IMG/VR virus record: IMGVR_UViG_3300028393_000083
Location: 1-56,134 of that record
DNA from: a virus
Strand: one strand, 5' to 3'
Length of the DNA stretch: 56,134 nt
The position numbers and the translations under genes were made by a program. Each line of letters starts with the position of its first letter. Positions within the stretch are counted from its first letter, which is position 1. The notes below the pieces were generated by a model, which was not told the origin of the DNA, searched no databases, and saw nothing but the letters and a program-made list of their open reading frames with translations. Shown here in pieces: positions 25,043-33,469 of this stretch.

Positions 25043-25472
25043 AATCTGATAAAACTTTTGCAATATTTACAGCACCAACCGAATTTGCACTATGTACATG
25101 CCATACAGGAAGTGCTACATTAGCTTCTTTACATTTCTGCACTAACAATTGAGCACAATGATATCCGGTACTTTTTGGACTTAGATTTCCATATTCAATA
25201 AGATTAGTAAGTTGTGTAACTTTAAAGTAATGTTGAATATGTTCAAATGATAAATCATGATCAAATGAAACCATGGAAGGAATTCCATATTCATTAATAG
25301 CATTTTCAAATTCAGAATATGATCTTACAATATCCCAATCATGTGATTCAGTACTCGTTAGAACAAGTAATGAAATAGTTGCAACAAGACCTAAATCTTT
25401 TCTACGTACTCCCGACACAAATGCATCGGAAGGATTTCTCAGATCATCTAGAAAGAGATTGAATGGTTTCAT
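25023..25472 (-). CDS. Cyclic-phosphate-processing receiver-like protein
   Basis: The 149-aa protein has LFLDDLRNPSDA (paired aspartates), MVSFDHDLSFEH (DHD), TGYHCAQLLVQKC, and WHVHSANSVGAVNIAKVL (HSxN). This set defines the receiver-like domain proposed to process cyclic phosphate ends in RNA repair. With the RNA ligase at 10722 it could form an RNA-repair pair: end healing plus sealing. It overlaps the upstream SLOG gene by 4 nt. Confidence 0.7.
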   Translation of the reverse strand: MKPFNLFLDDLRNPSDAFVSGVRRKDLGLVATISLLVLTSTESHDWDIVRSYSEFENAINEYGIPSMVSFDHDLSFEHIQHYFKVTQLTNLIEYGNLSPKSTGYHCAQLLVQKCKEANVALPVWHVHSANSVGAVNIAKVLSDYENQRN

Positions 25473-26020
25473 GTGAATTGTTTATCTAATTGATAATGGC
25501 AATTTTCAATAGCTTTAAAAATATCTTCATTCGAACAATTAAACATATTATATACAGGAATCCCTAAATCTTGTGCAATACGGATTGCTTGTCCGGTCCC
25601 TCCAACAATCTCTCCTCCAGGTGTCCAACAAAGCACAAATTCTGAATTAGCTTCTCCATTACGTCCAACTATCTGTCGATAGTTTCTTGCCATCAATTTC
25701 AGACTGTTTGAATTTAGACTATTCATTTTAGGATGATACTTGGCGATAGATGCAAATGCTTCCTTATCATCAGGAAAAATTACTTCATAGATATGTTTAG
25801 GATATCTATTAGAAAATCCCTTATTGAATCCATAATATGGTAACCAAATCTGAGCTTCACTTTTAACTCCTGATGAAAATGCTTGATCTGAACCAATAGC
25901 ATTTCCGGATCGTAATGTGTAACCTTTAATTTCGAGAACAATTGCTATTGCCCACATTCGATCTTGAATATCTTGTGGAGCTTTTCGGCTTCCAATACCA
26001 GCATAGAATTTTTTACTCAT
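25469..26020 (-). CDS. SLOG/DprA-like phage protein
   Basis: YAGIGSRKAPQDIQDRMWAIA, YTLRSGNAIGSDQAFSSGV and CWTPGGEIVGGTGQAIRIAQ follow the SLOG Rossmann pattern (GSR, SGxAxGxD, GGTxxAI). Such proteins bind nucleotides or nucleotide-derived ligands. Phage versions are frequent and lack a known job. Confidence 0.75.
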   Translation of the reverse strand: MSKKFYAGIGSRKAPQDIQDRMWAIAIVLEIKGYTLRSGNAIGSDQAFSSGVKSEAQIWLPYYGFNKGFSNRYPKHIYEVIFPDDKEAFASIAKYHPKMNSLNSNSLKLMARNYRQIVGRNGEANSEFVLCWTPGGEIVGGTGQAIRIAQDLGIPVYNMFNCSNEDIFKAIENCHYQLDKQFT

Positions 26021-26025
26021 ATAGA

Positions 26026-26235
26026 CTATTTCTCAAAAATATGTTCTTCAGCAAGTTCTGGGTTCCAGGTCGGATTCATCACGTAATCCCATAACCAATT
26101 CTTCTCACTTTTAGAAAGGTGATCAGGTAATGATTCTTCAAGATCAATATATTTCAAATCAATTGCTGATTGTAATACTTCAATTTCATTTTTTACAAAA
26201 TCAACCCGCTCTTTTTGTTCTTTGTTTAATTTCAT
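26026..26235 (-). CDS. Hypothetical helical protein, 69 aa
   Basis: MKLNKEQKERVDFVKNEIEV begins a charged two-helix protein with a W-rich C-terminus (NWLWDYVMNPTWNPE). No family recognised. 3 nt after the next gene's boundary, in a tight run. Confidence 0.55.
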   Translation of the reverse strand: MKLNKEQKERVDFVKNEIEVLQSAIDLKYIDLEESLPDHLSKSEKNWLWDYVMNPTWNPELAEEHIFEK

Positions 26236-26238
26236 ATT

Positions 26239-26937
26239 TTATTTCCAAATGTCGAATTGTTTTCTGTATTCGATAATGATATCCTCTATATTATTCAGTT
26301 TTGAAACCATGCCCCATTCATCATGAATACATTCAGGAGAATGGATAATATCCATGATTGAATCTATCAATTTTTGTTCAGGGGTTGGATATTTCGATCT
26401 ACTTTGTCGAAGATTATTTTCAAGTTCTGCTCTTTGAATCTTAAACTTAATTTCATTTTCTTGAATCTGTTCTTCACTATATTCAATAGGATCTTCAACT
26501 AAAAACAATTCAATTGTTTGAAGAAGTCCTTGATAAAATATAGCTTTATATTCAACCCACCCAGTTTCAAATTTATGCTGATTATTAATATCAATCTTAT
26601 AATTAAGATGATGCCAAACTTCATAGAAATTGATAGTTCCAGTAAATAATACAGGTTCCCACCAAGTCTTAGTTCTAATATAAGAACCTAAAGCTTTTAA
26701 TTTTTCATGACACGAGGCAGATTCTATATTTTCTACTGGGTCACTTTCAGACCAAACCCCTTCATATTTTTCCAATAGAAGAATACCACTCGATTCAATC
26801 TTATAGTAAGATATTGAATTGTCAATATCTTTCGTTTGCCACATTATTTCAGAAGAATTGCCGCCACGGTGTGCTAAAAATTCTAAAGGTAAGTTTGGTA
26901 ATGTAAATTCACACAAGATATAATCGAACATTGACAT
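26239..26937 (-). CDS. Conserved phage hypothetical protein, 232 aa
   Basis: MFDYILCEFTLPN, WQTKDIDNSISYYKIESSGIL and the later FTGTINFYEVW match a recurrent phage family whose N-terminus reads LP...QTKdL...YxI...G. The C-terminal third is helical and charged. Function not known. The start may be at the second Met (26931). Confidence 0.65.
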   Translation of the reverse strand: MSMFDYILCEFTLPNLPLEFLAHRGGNSSEIMWQTKDIDNSISYYKIESSGILLLEKYEGVWSESDPVENIESASCHEKLKALGSYIRTKTWWEPVLFTGTINFYEVWHHLNYKIDINNQHKFETGWVEYKAIFYQGLLQTIELFLVEDPIEYSEEQIQENEIKFKIQRAELENNLRQSRSKYPTPEQKLIDSIMDIIHSPECIHDEWGMVSKLNNIEDIIIEYRKQFDIWK

Positions 26938-26945
26938 AAAAATAT

Positions 26946-27146
26946 CTATACAATAGAAATATCCCTTGGATCACAATCCCCATAATCATCTTCATCATCA
27001 TCTTGAAATAATTTATCGGATTGTAATTGCTTCTTTCCAAGAAGTCTATGACAAAGACACAATTGAATAAGCTCAGAAATTGAAATCTTTACAAGCCTAT
27101 TACTATTTTCTTCACTAAATTGTACATGTGTATTATAAATAGTCAT
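26946..27146 (-). CDS. Hypothetical protein, 66 aa
   Basis: Has a helical core (KISISELIQLCLCHRLLG) and a strongly acidic tail (DDDEDDYGDCD). ATGA overlap with the upstream gene. No family. Confidence 0.55.
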   Translation of the reverse strand: MTIYNTHVQFSEENSNRLVKISISELIQLCLCHRLLGKKQLQSDKLFQDDDEDDYGDCDPRDISIV

Positions 27147-27430
27147 AGTTCTGTCAATGAAGTTAGAAGACGATTTAGAGCGTTTGGAAATTGTTTTTCA
27201 TATTCTTTATTTGGATCTCCTAAGGAATACATTGAACCTGATTTAGTTACAATGAAATCTTTATATCTACCCTTGATTGTAGAAGTAATAATTGGATCTC
27301 CATCCTTAAAATTTTGTCGGTCCGTAACAAACCCAGCAATTGCCATTCGACGTAGTTCGGGGGCTAGACACGGGTTTTGATCGTCAAGAGCAATAATAGA
27401 CCAATCGTTAATTTTTGGAAAATAATTCAT
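27143..27430 (-). CDS. Hypothetical protein, 95 aa
   Basis: A strand-rich protein with GFVTDRQNFKDGDPIITSTI and KGRYKDFIVTKSGSMYSLG, a pattern I have seen in phage hypotheticals of barrel type. Function unknown. Confidence 0.55.
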   Translation of the reverse strand: MNYFPKINDWSIIALDDQNPCLAPELRRMAIAGFVTDRQNFKDGDPIITSTIKGRYKDFIVTKSGSMYSLGDPNKEYEKQFPNALNRLLTSLTEL

Positions 27431-27433
27431 TTT

Positions 27434-27883
27434 TTAATGTGTTAAAATATATTGGCTCATTCGATATTTATCGAGAAGTGTTCCCGGGTTTAAATCATAT
27501 GCGTTATGTTCATTATCTGCCCATTTCACACGCCGAGCAAAGTAATTATCTTTTGCGCGAAGAACTGCATTGATATATGGTTCTTCACTATGTTTGGTCA
27601 ATGCATCAACGGCATCAGCAATGATAGAACCGAAACGACTATAAAGTTCATGACGATCCACCCAACTAACATCTTCAATAGTGTCATGTAAAAGTGCTAC
27701 TGTATACAAGATATCCCCCTCTAGAGTACTAAAGGGTTCGAACACTTTATCACATTTAGCCAAAACAATTTCTGCAGCCGCAATAGGATGAGTGATATAA
27801 GGAAGTCCAGAACCATTTCGTAATTGTCCTTGATGAGCAATTGTTGCAAATTCTAAAGCGTGTTCTTTGAGTGATTGTTTCAT
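27434..27883 (-). CDS. RelA/SpoT-type HD hydrolase (small alarmone hydrolase-like)
   Basis: The 149-aa protein is a lone HD domain of the SpoT/MESH1 type: FATIAHQGQLRNGSGLPYITHP (first His and the HP), TVALLHDTIEDVSW (HD and ED), then DAVDALTKH and ARRVKWADNEHN. No synthetase domain is present. Family members hydrolyse (p)ppGpp, and MESH1 also NADPH. A phage copy could lower host alarmone during infection; this is inference from family. Confidence 0.78.
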   Translation of the reverse strand: MKQSLKEHALEFATIAHQGQLRNGSGLPYITHPIAAAEIVLAKCDKVFEPFSTLEGDILYTVALLHDTIEDVSWVDRHELYSRFGSIIADAVDALTKHSEEPYINAVLRAKDNYFARRVKWADNEHNAYDLNPGTLLDKYRMSQYILTH

Positions 27884-27884
27884 A

Positions 27885-28343
27885 TTAAAGTCGAATACTA
27901 CTTTTCTTTAATTGTTCAAATTCTTCAAGAATATCAAATTCGTCGATATCCACTGTTTCTGTATTCTTTTTCACGTAGAGATCCTTAACTAAATTACGCT
28001 CAGTCATGTGACGTTTGACAATCTTAGCAATCAAATTTTTGCGAGCAAGCAAGGTTTCTTCTGAAATTTCAGTCTCTGTCTTGATATGCTTTAGAATCTT
28101 CGGGGCTTTTGGAGTTTTTGGACTCTTCGTCTTTTTATAAGTCTTTTCAGCGACGATTGCGCTTTCTACTGCATACTTGCCAGGACTTATTTTCTTAGAA
28201 TTTCCAAGAAATAGTTCTCGAATAATACGGCCAGGCACCTTGAAAGTTTTCGCAGTATTAAATAGAAATACTGGCGAAAACCCCAAGTCAGAATTTGGGA
28301 GCGCCTTCAAATAGGTAATCATCGAATCGAATTTATTTTGCAT
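27885..28343 (-). CDS. Basic hypothetical protein, 152 aa
   Basis: The middle is Lys/Pro-rich (KKTKSPKTPKAPKILKHIK), a likely disordered nucleic-acid-binding linker, between a helical N-terminus and a coiled C-terminus. No family recognised. Confidence 0.55.
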   Translation of the reverse strand: MQNKFDSMITYLKALPNSDLGFSPVFLFNTAKTFKVPGRIIRELFLGNSKKISPGKYAVESAIVAEKTYKKTKSPKTPKAPKILKHIKTETEISEETLLARKNLIAKIVKRHMTERNLVKDLYVKKNTETVDIDEFDILEEFEQLKKSSIRL

Positions 28344-28379
28344 AATTTAGCTTTGGTTGTAGTATTGTTTTGAGATTTT

Positions 28380-28733
28380 TCAATAATCACAAACGGTTCC
28401 ACGATTTGCAGGATTGGAATCCCATGCGAATTGCCGCGCCATATCCTCTTCTTGCCAAGCAACTGATCCATAAACCGAAAATGTTTCGGACCAAAGACCT
28501 GGAGAAATTGCACCCACATTCTTAATTCGAGTAACCAGCTTTTGAGCTTTTTTAATTTCTTCAAGATTGAATTGAATTCCCGAAAGAATATACCGACGAC
28601 CATCCGAAGTGGTTGCACTAATAAACAAGGCTTTATCATATCTGTCACCATTCGGATTACCCATATCGGAATATTCCGAATCTGAGTCGAAAATATACTC
28701 GTCTTCAAATAGAACGACATCATGAATTCTCAT
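28380..28733 (-). CDS. Hypothetical protein, 117 aa
   Basis: Acidic N-terminus (VLFEDEYIFDSDSEYSD), then strands ALFISATTSDGRRYILSGIQF. First gene behind a strong promoter with the conserved upstream palindrome; the 5' leader is about 25-30 nt and contains CCGTACGG. Function unknown. Confidence 0.6.
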   Translation of the reverse strand: MRIHDVVLFEDEYIFDSDSEYSDMGNPNGDRYDKALFISATTSDGRRYILSGIQFNLEEIKKAQKLVTRIKNVGAISPGLWSETFSVYGSVAWQEEDMARQFAWDSNPANRGTVCDY

Positions 28734-28763
28734 GGTAGTGGTGTTTGAGGTTTCCGTACGGGC

Positions 28764-28792
28764 TCACTATACCACAAAAACCAGTTCCTGTA
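28764..28792 (-). promoter_or_regulatory. Strong early promoter with conserved upstream module
   Basis: TTTACA, 17 nt, TATAGT. The adjacent ACACTTTTTTG and the palindrome at 28830-28844 match the module at 17243-17321. Apart from these, the 28734-28938 gap shows no gene. Confidence 0.8.
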
Positions 28793-28829
28793 AACAAAAA
28801 AGTGTGTAAAAAGAGAAAATAATTTTGAC

Positions 28830-28844
28830 CATTGATTTACAACG
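28830..28844. promoter_or_regulatory. Operator-like palindrome
   Basis: CATTGATTTACAACG: five-base arms (CATTG/CAACG) around ATTTA, 37 nt upstream of the -35 box. Confidence 0.5.
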
Positions 28845-28938
28845 AGTTACGTCCAAAATTCCGAGTTTTTTCTATTCCTCAAAGAAAAGAGACGCAGTGG
28901 ACGCATTTTCTGTGCTGGGAAACCAGATTCGAGGAGCG

Positions 28939-30033
28939 TTAGGAGAAGAATTGATCTAAGGAGTTACGAATTTGTGATGCAATTGGAATGCTTGAGTCTT
29001 GTCCTGTCCAATATGGGTAGAACTCACGACTAAGATGAATTGATTTAGGAGTTTCCATATATGCAAAATCGAGTTCGCCACTTGCATTAATAAGGTAATT
29101 AGTCCATTTCTTAAAGGTAATAGTAGGATGAGAATCACATAGATTTTCAAGAGTATTATTAAATTCTGTCCGAACTGCATTTCGCTCAAGCCATGTTCCC
29201 CAAAATGGCTTTCCTTTATAGAACCCGGTCTTAGGAATCTTTCGAGATGGATTTTCAATAGGTAACAATTCATACAATACAATATTAGGAATTGTTAATT
29301 CTTTTGCGGCATTAAAATAGCGTGTTGCTAATTCCTTTGCATTATGAATATGATTGCCTTCTAGACGGCATAGGTGATGGCGAACATCAATATTTCCAAA
29401 ATAACATTCTAAATATTTAACTTCATTTAGCGGACGAATTTCTTCAACAAATGAACTTAATCCGCTGGTCAATGCACCATTCAATGTTTTAGACTTAACA
29501 GAGTTAACTGTCCAGCCTGGGCGATACATACAAATTGCGTGAGAATCACCAATTACAACCTTATCAGTAATGTGAGGAAATGGAACACATTGCATAGATT
29601 CGACCATTTTACCCAGATTATCCATGTCTACATCATACCAACCTGGTTGAATAACCCAAGTACCTTTAACTTCTGCTGAATGTAGCCTTCTTTTAAGAAG
29701 CGTATGATATTCTGGGCATTGTACTCCCAAAGAGTATACTTTTCCTTTAAATTTTGATACATTGATAACATTGGATAGATATAGAAATCCGTATACTCCA
29801 TTATATAAATTTATAACTTTATTCCAATCAGATCCATGGTAAAGGAACATATCATCAAACTCATTATGATTTGTTATTGTTTTAGCTCGCCAATCAATAA
29901 CAACTTCATCATACTTACCAGATTGTTTGATCATATCAGCATAGATGACACCTAAGGCTGATCTATGAGAACCCAATATAGATGTAATTGGAACAAACGG
30001 ACATGTAACTAGTGCTCTTCTTGTAGTAGTCAT
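28939..30033 (-). CDS. SGNH-like protein next to DNA-modification genes
   Basis: Start set at MTTTRRALVTCPFVP (30033), just after the upstream stop. VVIGDSHAICMYRPGW resembles the GDS(H) block of SGNH hydrolases, and SIHLSREFYPYW could hold the C-terminal His; ELLPIE and the Asn-rich centre fit loosely. It is 3' of the aGPT-pyrophosphorylase-like gene, 5 nt away, so the pair may act together in DNA base modification. The precise chemistry is unknown. Confidence 0.5.
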   Translation of the reverse strand: MTTTRRALVTCPFVPITSILGSHRSALGVIYADMIKQSGKYDEVVIDWRAKTITNHNEFDDMFLYHGSDWNKVINLYNGVYGFLYLSNVINVSKFKGKVYSLGVQCPEYHTLLKRRLHSAEVKGTWVIQPGWYDVDMDNLGKMVESMQCVPFPHITDKVVIGDSHAICMYRPGWTVNSVKSKTLNGALTSGLSSFVEEIRPLNEVKYLECYFGNIDVRHHLCRLEGNHIHNAKELATRYFNAAKELTIPNIVLYELLPIENPSRKIPKTGFYKGKPFWGTWLERNAVRTEFNNTLENLCDSHPTITFKKWTNYLINASGELDFAYMETPKSIHLSREFYPYWTGQDSSIPIASQIRNSLDQFFS

Positions 30034-30038
30034 ATATG

Positions 30039-31244
30039 TTAGGAAAATATTAGAGTAGCATATGTCCAATCTGAATATTGAGGAAGTTCCTTTACCTTTT
30101 TTATATATTGGATAGGGGTTAATCCAGCAGATCGTATTACTTGATCTGAGAAAAATCCTCCAGAAAGATTATTAAAAGATTTTACCAATCCTAAATCCAG
30201 CATAGCCTTTTGCCTGCCGTATGGATGAATAAGTTTACTTGAATTCCATAAAGTATCACCATCAATATGATTATAATCAGAACCTGAACGGTAATAATTT
30301 GTAATGTATCGAATAAAATCACAAGCAACATCTTCTGCATTATAAGGCTCTGACCCAGTATCTTCAAAGATTTGCATCATAATAGCATCCAACAAATCAT
30401 CTGTTTTCATTTTAACCTTAGTTTTTGCAAGGTATGAAATACATTCTGTTGCATTACTACCATAATAAAATAAAGAATTTCGATTAACATACTGAGGAAA
30501 CCAATCTGCAATATCAGAGATTGTTGCTGCATACTGGAAGAAGTATTTTCTAAGACCATTCTTAACATTCCAATCTAGCATAAAAGTACCAATCTCACGC
30601 AGGTCTTTTTTATTACCCTTTACCAACCAATCTGCTAATTCTCTTGCAAGACGAGGAGCATACTCACATAAGTAATAATCACCACCCCGTTTATATTCGG
30701 ATGGTGGTTTAGGAAATGCTGGAAATTGATATCCAACTGAAGAATAAAAAGAATTCTTTTCGTTTTTAATCATATGACACATCTTTTCAATACTATCGGC
30801 TCGATAAAGTTTTGATAATATTGTATTGTAATACCCCGACGGTCTTAATGAATAATTAATACCTGAGCCACATACACGATGTAAAATGAATATGTATAGC
30901 CATTCAGGTAAACCAAACTGTGATTGTTTGCCGGTCCAATCATGTGCTATAACATTCCTCTGTTCACAATAAAGACCGGCGCTCATCTTTTTCCAATACG
31001 GATGATCTTCTGACCAACCATAAAAACAATCATGTATAATCTGTGAAAATCCTGCATATGATCTTTCAACAACATCATATAACTCAATCTGCTCCATAAG
31101 GTCATCTCCTATACCAGATTGAGCATGTGGAATCATTCCATACGGAGGATCTTGTGAAACATTACATTTCTTCTGTTGTTCCTTGGCGAAATTATAATAA
31201 CGAATAAATTCATTATAATATTCAGTTTTTTCAATTAAAGACAT
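30039..31244 (-). CDS. aGPT-pyrophosphorylase-like DNA base-modification protein
   Basis: The 401-aa protein has SYAGFSQIIHDCFYGWSEDH, RNVIAHDWTGKQSQFGLPEW, FILHRVCGSGINYS, FPAFPKPPSEYKRGGDYYLC, EYAPRLARELADWL and a C-terminal IHPYGRQKAMLDLGL. I recognise this as the helical family named alpha-glutamyl/putrescinyl thymine pyrophosphorylase, related to HhH glycosylases and linked to hypermodified pyrimidines in phages. Here it sits with dCMP hydroxymethylase rather than a dUMP enzyme, so its substrate may be hydroxymethylcytosine. That point is inference. Confidence 0.6.
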   Translation of the reverse strand: MSLIEKTEYYNEFIRYYNFAKEQQKKCNVSQDPPYGMIPHAQSGIGDDLMEQIELYDVVERSYAGFSQIIHDCFYGWSEDHPYWKKMSAGLYCEQRNVIAHDWTGKQSQFGLPEWLYIFILHRVCGSGINYSLRPSGYYNTILSKLYRADSIEKMCHMIKNEKNSFYSSVGYQFPAFPKPPSEYKRGGDYYLCEYAPRLARELADWLVKGNKKDLREIGTFMLDWNVKNGLRKYFFQYAATISDIADWFPQYVNRNSLFYYGSNATECISYLAKTKVKMKTDDLLDAIMMQIFEDTGSEPYNAEDVACDFIRYITNYYRSGSDYNHIDGDTLWNSSKLIHPYGRQKAMLDLGLVKSFNNLSGGFFSDQVIRSAGLTPIQYIKKVKELPQYSDWTYATLIFS

Positions 31245-31245
31245 A

Positions 31246-31596
31246 TTAATCTTTTTTGTAAGGGCGATTTAGAAAATCATGATCTAGATTTTGACCATTA
31301 ATCTTTCCACGAGAATATGCAATTGCGAAAGATAGGTAATTAATTGCATCCTTAAAACTGTCTTCAAAAGATTCAAAATTAGGTTCATATGTAGGATCAT
31401 TTGTCATGGCTTCAATAACAGATCGAGCTCTAAGAATCTTAGCATGTACAATATCAACAATTGTAGATACACCATTGAGATAGTAGTCGGCTTGTTTAAT
31501 CCGCGAATATGGATTTTGATAATCTCGAGATTTTAATTTTTGAGTCTCAATACATTCTTTGAGAACTGTTACAGATTCAGCTTGAATTTGATTCAT
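31246..31596 (-). CDS. Nucleotide-modification-associated domain protein (DUF1599-like)
   Basis: KSRDYQNPYSRIKQADYYLNG, VDIVHAKILRARSVIEAM and EDSFKDAINYLSFAIAYSRG follow the small all-helical family associated with nucleotide modification (…DY…K..R…D…DxxNY). It lies between gp42 and the pyrophosphorylase-like gene, which supports the assignment. Biochemical role not established. Confidence 0.55.
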   Translation of the reverse strand: MNQIQAESVTVLKECIETQKLKSRDYQNPYSRIKQADYYLNGVSTIVDIVHAKILRARSVIEAMTNDPTYEPNFESFEDSFKDAINYLSFAIAYSRGKINGQNLDHDFLNRPYKKD

Positions 31597-31644
31597 TTAG
31601 TTTTAGTTATAGAGATTTTAAGAAGCGATTTGGGACTCTTAGGT

Positions 31645-32349
31645 TCAACAATATGTGATATTATTTACTAAGTAAAGATAGTCTTCAATATATTTGAAAT
31701 GACGTTCATATAAATGTAGTGATCCTACCTGCCAAGTAATGTTCCCTTTTAAGAGAGGATTATCTCCATTAACTCCATTGTAATCACTAATAAGAGAATT
31801 AAGCATATATTCCTGCCATGCATAATCATTGGCATATCCGAAGATGAGATCATTGCTCCTCATTTGCACAACTGCATGCATTTTACTACTACGAATTAGA
31901 TATTGAACAGTATTTGTGCAAATAAAATCAGACATACCATCCTTATTATAATCAGTATGCATGGTAGGCCTTGTGTAAATCATGACAGCACGACGACTAT
32001 GGGGATTAATAAGCAGTTCGTTAAGAACGTTTATATATTGATCTCCGTTTTTATATGAATCAACAAGGTATCCATAATTCGAATTGATGAGACCTTCAGG
32101 AGATGCGACTTCTTGCCAAATCTTAGGCGTAACACCGCGAATATCATTCACGTTAAGAGATTGAGATTGATACCATTCAAGTTCTCTCGCAATATATTCT
32201 ATATTAGGTTTACCAAAAATAGCCGGTTCATCTGCAATAAAACTTGTACCAACCAATTCAATAGTTTTTACTCCGCTCTTATCAATTACAAATTCACTTG
32301 TTTGATACTTTACTAATAATTGGCGTCGTATTGATTCTACATTATCCAT
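31645..32349 (-). CDS. 42: dCMP hydroxymethylase, T4 gp42 homologue
   Basis: The 234-aa thymidylate-synthase-fold protein aligns closely in memory with T4 gp42: FVIDKSGVKTIELVGTSFIA, TPKIWQEVAS, SNYGY, SRRAVMIYTRPTM, DYNKDGMSDFICTNTVQYLI (catalytic Cys in FICTN) and MRSNDLIFGYANDYAWQ. The Asp in NDYAW replaces the Asn that selects dUMP in thymidylate synthase, as in T4 gp42. It should therefore make hydroxymethyl-dCMP using methylenetetrahydrofolate. Its presence implies that viral DNA contains modified cytosine. Confidence 0.9.
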   Translation of the reverse strand: MDNVESIRRQLLVKYQTSEFVIDKSGVKTIELVGTSFIADEPAIFGKPNIEYIARELEWYQSQSLNVNDIRGVTPKIWQEVASPEGLINSNYGYLVDSYKNGDQYINVLNELLINPHSRRAVMIYTRPTMHTDYNKDGMSDFICTNTVQYLIRSSKMHAVVQMRSNDLIFGYANDYAWQEYMLNSLISDYNGVNGDNPLLKGNITWQVGSLHLYERHFKYIEDYLYLVNNITYC

Positions 32350-32360
32350 ATGTATTTAAT

Positions 32361-32389
32361 ATTATACGTTATTTTTATCTAATAGTAAA
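32361..32389 (-). promoter_or_regulatory. Early promoter for gene 42
   Basis: TTTACT, 17 nt, TATAAT, with ATG 11 nt after the -10 box. The rest of 32390-32526 contains no convincing gene. Confidence 0.75.
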
Positions 32390-32526
32390 CAACAAAAACG
32401 AAAATAATTGACTCACTACTATAAACAAGCGGCTTAGGAAGATGGTAAAAATCCATGAGACTTTCAATTCCTTTATCTTATCGGATATTCTACTGTAGAT
32501 GGTTGTAAGTTGTCTCAAACTATGGG

Positions 32527-33468
32527 TTATAACGACTTACACACGAAAGCTAGCGCTCTAACTGCCTCAGTTTCGAGAGGCCGATTTTTGTACCATCCAC
32601 CAGTGGCTGTATCAATTTCCGAACAAAGAACAGCAATCTCGTGTGATGAAATTGGATACCCTCGGCGCATAGCCGATGATGCGATTGACACCATTATCTG
32701 ATACATCTTGCTATACCAACCTGTTTCTGATATATGTCGATATTCAGCAATGAGTGTATGATTGACGAAAGGACAATCTAAGTATGACTTCCAAGAATAT
32801 GATGTATTAGTCAGTTTCTCTTTTCGATATGCAATAATTCGTTCACGTATTTCTGGTGATAGACTATCCACTAATGAGTTTGAACTCATAGAAATGAATG
32901 GATGGGTTTCCATTAGCTCATTAGGATTAATCATAGAAGCATCCTTATGAGAGAATATGAATTGGTATGAATCTGGATATTGTGCCGGGATGTAGTACAT
33001 TCTAGATAAATCCTTTGTTTGTGGATCACTCAATGATTTAAATTCCTTATTCAATGCATATACGAAATGACGAATTTTATTTGCAGGAACAGATGATAGT
33101 AAAGGAAGTACTACTCGAAATTTTGGTTTTTTGTATGTACTAGAAGATGTTGAATAACATACAAACCTATTTGTTTTAAATACAGCAACAGCATCTTCAA
33201 AAGGTGTATCATAATTATCAACATCCATACATGCCCATGACGCCCATTCTAAAACATTTTCATTTTTTCGGGTAGTACCTTCTTTAAAGATAGCCGGAGT
33301 AATTAAAGGAGATGCATTTTTAATGCGCTCTCCCTTTTTAGGTTTATATCCTGGTTCTTTAGATAGGTTATACAACAAAGTCTCAAACATATCCCAGGAA
33401 TTAAAATCCATACGTCGATGGGTTTTATTATCAAAGATTGACGTAAAGATTGTTAATGAATACTTCAT
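32527..33468 (-). CDS. PrimPol/VirE-like primase
   Basis: The 313-aa protein has WASWACMDVDNYDTPFED (the paired aspartates of archaeo-eukaryotic primases), then RFVCYSTSSSTYKKPKFRVVLPL, matching the usual (s)x(H/S)…K.R..lpl strand, and a C-terminal helical domain. No DnaG-like gp61 is found, so this may be the primase partner of gp41. It lies 1 nt from the MazG-like gene and close to polymerase. Confidence 0.65.
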   Translation of the reverse strand: MKYSLTIFTSIFDNKTHRRMDFNSWDMFETLLYNLSKEPGYKPKKGERIKNASPLITPAIFKEGTTRKNENVLEWASWACMDVDNYDTPFEDAVAVFKTNRFVCYSTSSSTYKKPKFRVVLPLLSSVPANKIRHFVYALNKEFKSLSDPQTKDLSRMYYIPAQYPDSYQFIFSHKDASMINPNELMETHPFISMSSNSLVDSLSPEIRERIIAYRKEKLTNTSYSWKSYLDCPFVNHTLIAEYRHISETGWYSKMYQIMVSIASSAMRRGYPISSHEIAVLCSEIDTATGGWYKNRPLETEAVRALAFVCKSL

Positions 33469-33469
33469 A

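Noticed and set aside
28319-28723. Alternative minus-strand frame overlapping the 117-aa gene at 28380-28733
   Set aside because: The 28380-28733 frame has the better amino-acid pattern and start; the other is hydrophobic/Trp-rich noise.
32379-32456. A 25-codon minus-strand frame (MDFYHLPKPLVYSSES...) between the primase and gene 42
   Set aside because: It overlaps the gene 42 promoter, has no coupling to neighbours and no recognisable pattern; more likely chance.
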